6,534 nt of DNA, from positions 1 through 6,534 of the forward strand of contig DASRHK010000063.1 of NCBI GenBank assembly GCA_035650495.1, given 5' to 3'. The notes beneath the pieces are model-generated. The model did no database searches. It saw only the letters and a program-made list of their open reading frames with translations, and had not been told where the DNA came from. A program made the translations under genes and the position numbers. Positions within the stretch are counted from its first letter, which is position 1. Every line of letters begins with the position of its first letter. This DNA comes from DASRHK01 sp035650495 (GTDB taxonomy: Bacteria > Pseudomonadota > Gammaproteobacteria > Nevskiales > Nevskiaceae). Positions 5,620 to 6,534 of the stretch are shown one piece after another.

Positions 5620-6534
5620 CTACTCCTTCGGCGCGGCGAGCGCCTCGATCAACGACTCCGGGGTGAGGATCTGCGGCAGCACCTGCGGCTCGCCGCCGTC
5701 GCGATAGACGAGATACAGCGGCACGCCCGATCTCCCAAAGCGCGCCAGCGCCTGCGTGATCACCGGATCGGGGCGCGTCCAGTCGCCGATCATCTCGGCG
5801 ACGTGGTTCTTCGCGAAGGCCTGCCGAACCGAATCGCGCGACAGCACGGCACGCTCGTTCACCTTGCACGTGAGACACCAGTCGGCGGTGAAGTTCACGA
5901 AGATGGTTCGATGCTCGGCGCGCAGCTGCGCGAGCCGCGCTTCCGAGTACGGCTCGCTGGAGGCTTCAGCGTGGGTCGCGACTTCCATCGTGTGCATCGA
6001 GCGCAGCGCGGGATGCGCGAGCAGCGCGAAGGCGACGACGGTCGCGATCCAGCGTGAGACGCGCGCGGTCGTCGACGTGAACCGTCGCGTCCACAGCGCG
6101 AACGCGACGACGACGAGGCCGATCGCGACGATGCCGGCGCCATCGGGGCCCGCCTGTCGCGACAGCACCCACAAGAGCCACGCGACGGTGAGGAACAGCG
6201 GGAACGCCATCAGCTCGCGGAAGCTCTCCATCCACGCGCCGGGCTTCGGCAGCCAGCCGGCGAGCTTCGGCACGAAGCCCATCAGCAGGAACGGTGACGC
6301 GAGTCCCAAGCCGAGCATCGCGAAGACGAGCAGCGCCACGATCGCAGGCTGCGTCACCGCATAGCCGAGCGCCGCGCCCATGAACGGCGCCGTGCACGGG
6401 CTCGCGACCAGCGCGGCGAGCACGCCGGTGAAGAACGAGCCGCCGAGCCCTTTGGATTGCGTGAGCGACTGGCCAAGGCCCATGAAGCCCACGCCGAACT
6501 CGGTGACGCCGGCGAGCGCGAGTCCCATCGCGAA
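5620..6534 (-). CDS. dsbD: Thiol:disulfide interchange protein DsbD, 3' part (membrane domain and periplasmic thioredoxin domain)
   Basis: DsbD carries electrons from cytoplasmic thioredoxin across the inner membrane to periplasmic thiol proteins. The last 304 residues are visible and the frame runs off the right edge; the Met encoded at 6528 is internal, not the start. The visible part begins in the membrane domain. The ASPCTAPFMG segment carries Cys47 (numbered from the edge), which corresponds to one of the two redox cysteines in the E. coli membrane domain. A run of further helices follows to about residue 174, including the typical PKPGAWM loop. The C-terminal periplasmic thioredoxin domain has FTADWCLTCKVNE with the redox pair Cys220/Cys223, and a cis-Pro in SGVPLYLVY (Pro272). 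The first membrane cysteine and any N-terminal periplasmic domain lie outside the window, so full-length DsbD and a shorter ScsB-like form cannot be separated for certain. It is in one transcription unit with the redoxin gene. Confidence 0.93.
   Translation of the reverse strand, partial: FAMGLALAGVTEFGVGFMGLGQSLTQSKGLGGSFFTGVLAALVASPCTAPFMGAALGYAVTQPAIVALLVFAMLGLGLASPFLLMGFVPKLAGWLPKPGAWMESFRELMAFPLFLTVAWLLWVLSRQAGPDGAGIVAIGLVVVAFALWTRRFTSTTARVSRWIATVVAFALLAHPALRSMHTMEVATHAEASSEPYSEARLAQLRAEHRTIFVNFTADWCLTCKVNERAVLSRDSVRQAFAKNHVAEMIGDWTRPDPVITQALARFGRSGVPLYLVYRDGGEPQVLPQILTPESLIEALAAPKE
5622..5628 (-). promoter_or_regulatory. Shine-Dalgarno of the redoxin gene, inside the dsbD end
   Basis: AAGGAGT on the minus strand sits 5 bases before the redoxin ATG (5616) and overlaps the last codons and first stop base of dsbD. 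It is the best ribosome-binding site in the window, and it implies coupled translation of the two genes. Confidence 0.75.

Noticed and set aside
4883..5878. 331-codon minus-strand open frame across the redoxin and the dsbD end
   Set aside because: It is an Arg-rich shadow frame; the redoxin and dsbD frames carry all the recognisable motifs.

Overview
This GC-rich window (about two thirds G+C by eye) carries seven protein genes packed almost wall to wall. Two are cut by the window edges. The protein families suggest a Pseudomonadota bacterium, probably a high-GC gamma- or betaproteobacterium. The supporting evidence is a Kef-type antiporter tail, a DsbD paired with a CPFVxKHY redoxin lipoprotein, and an EcAIII-type isoaspartyl peptidase. 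This is family resemblance recalled from memory, not a search result. I see no RNA genes, insertion sequences, CRISPR arrays or phage genes.

Left block, plus strand (1-2731). The C-terminal NAD-binding domain of a Kef-type K+/H+ antiporter is followed after 11 bp by a membrane-anchored class III nucleotidyl cyclase. An 89-bp gap then leads to a small Panacea-domain (DUF4065/GepA/SocA-like) protein. The first two may be cotranscribed. The Panacea gene has its own Shine-Dalgarno sequence and no recognisable toxin partner in the window.

Middle block (2736-5054). A divergent pair is separated by only 15 bp between start codons. The minus-strand gene is an isoaspartyl peptidase/type III asparaginase (iaaA), an Ntn hydrolase that cleaves itself before Thr168. 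The plus-strand gene is a sodium:solute symporter (SSS family). Uptake and hydrolysis of an Asp- or Asn-containing substrate is a reasonable but unproven link between them.

Right block, minus strand (5008-6534). The 3' two thirds or so of dsbD (membrane domain plus periplasmic thioredoxin domain) is followed after 3 bp by a periplasmic redoxin, probably a lipoprotein. The redoxin has one active-site Cys and one C-terminal Cys. DsbD most likely passes cytosolic reducing power to this partner.

Both convergent junctions are extremely tight: 4 bp between the Panacea gene and iaaA, and a 47-bp overlap between the symporter and the redoxin. No intrinsic terminator is visible at either. I found no convincing wholly new system. 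The best leads are the unusual substrate-pocket residues of the cyclase, the orphan and partly degenerate Panacea protein, the one-Cys redoxin/DsbD pair, and a striking excess of the palindrome CGATCG in the first 4.4 kb.
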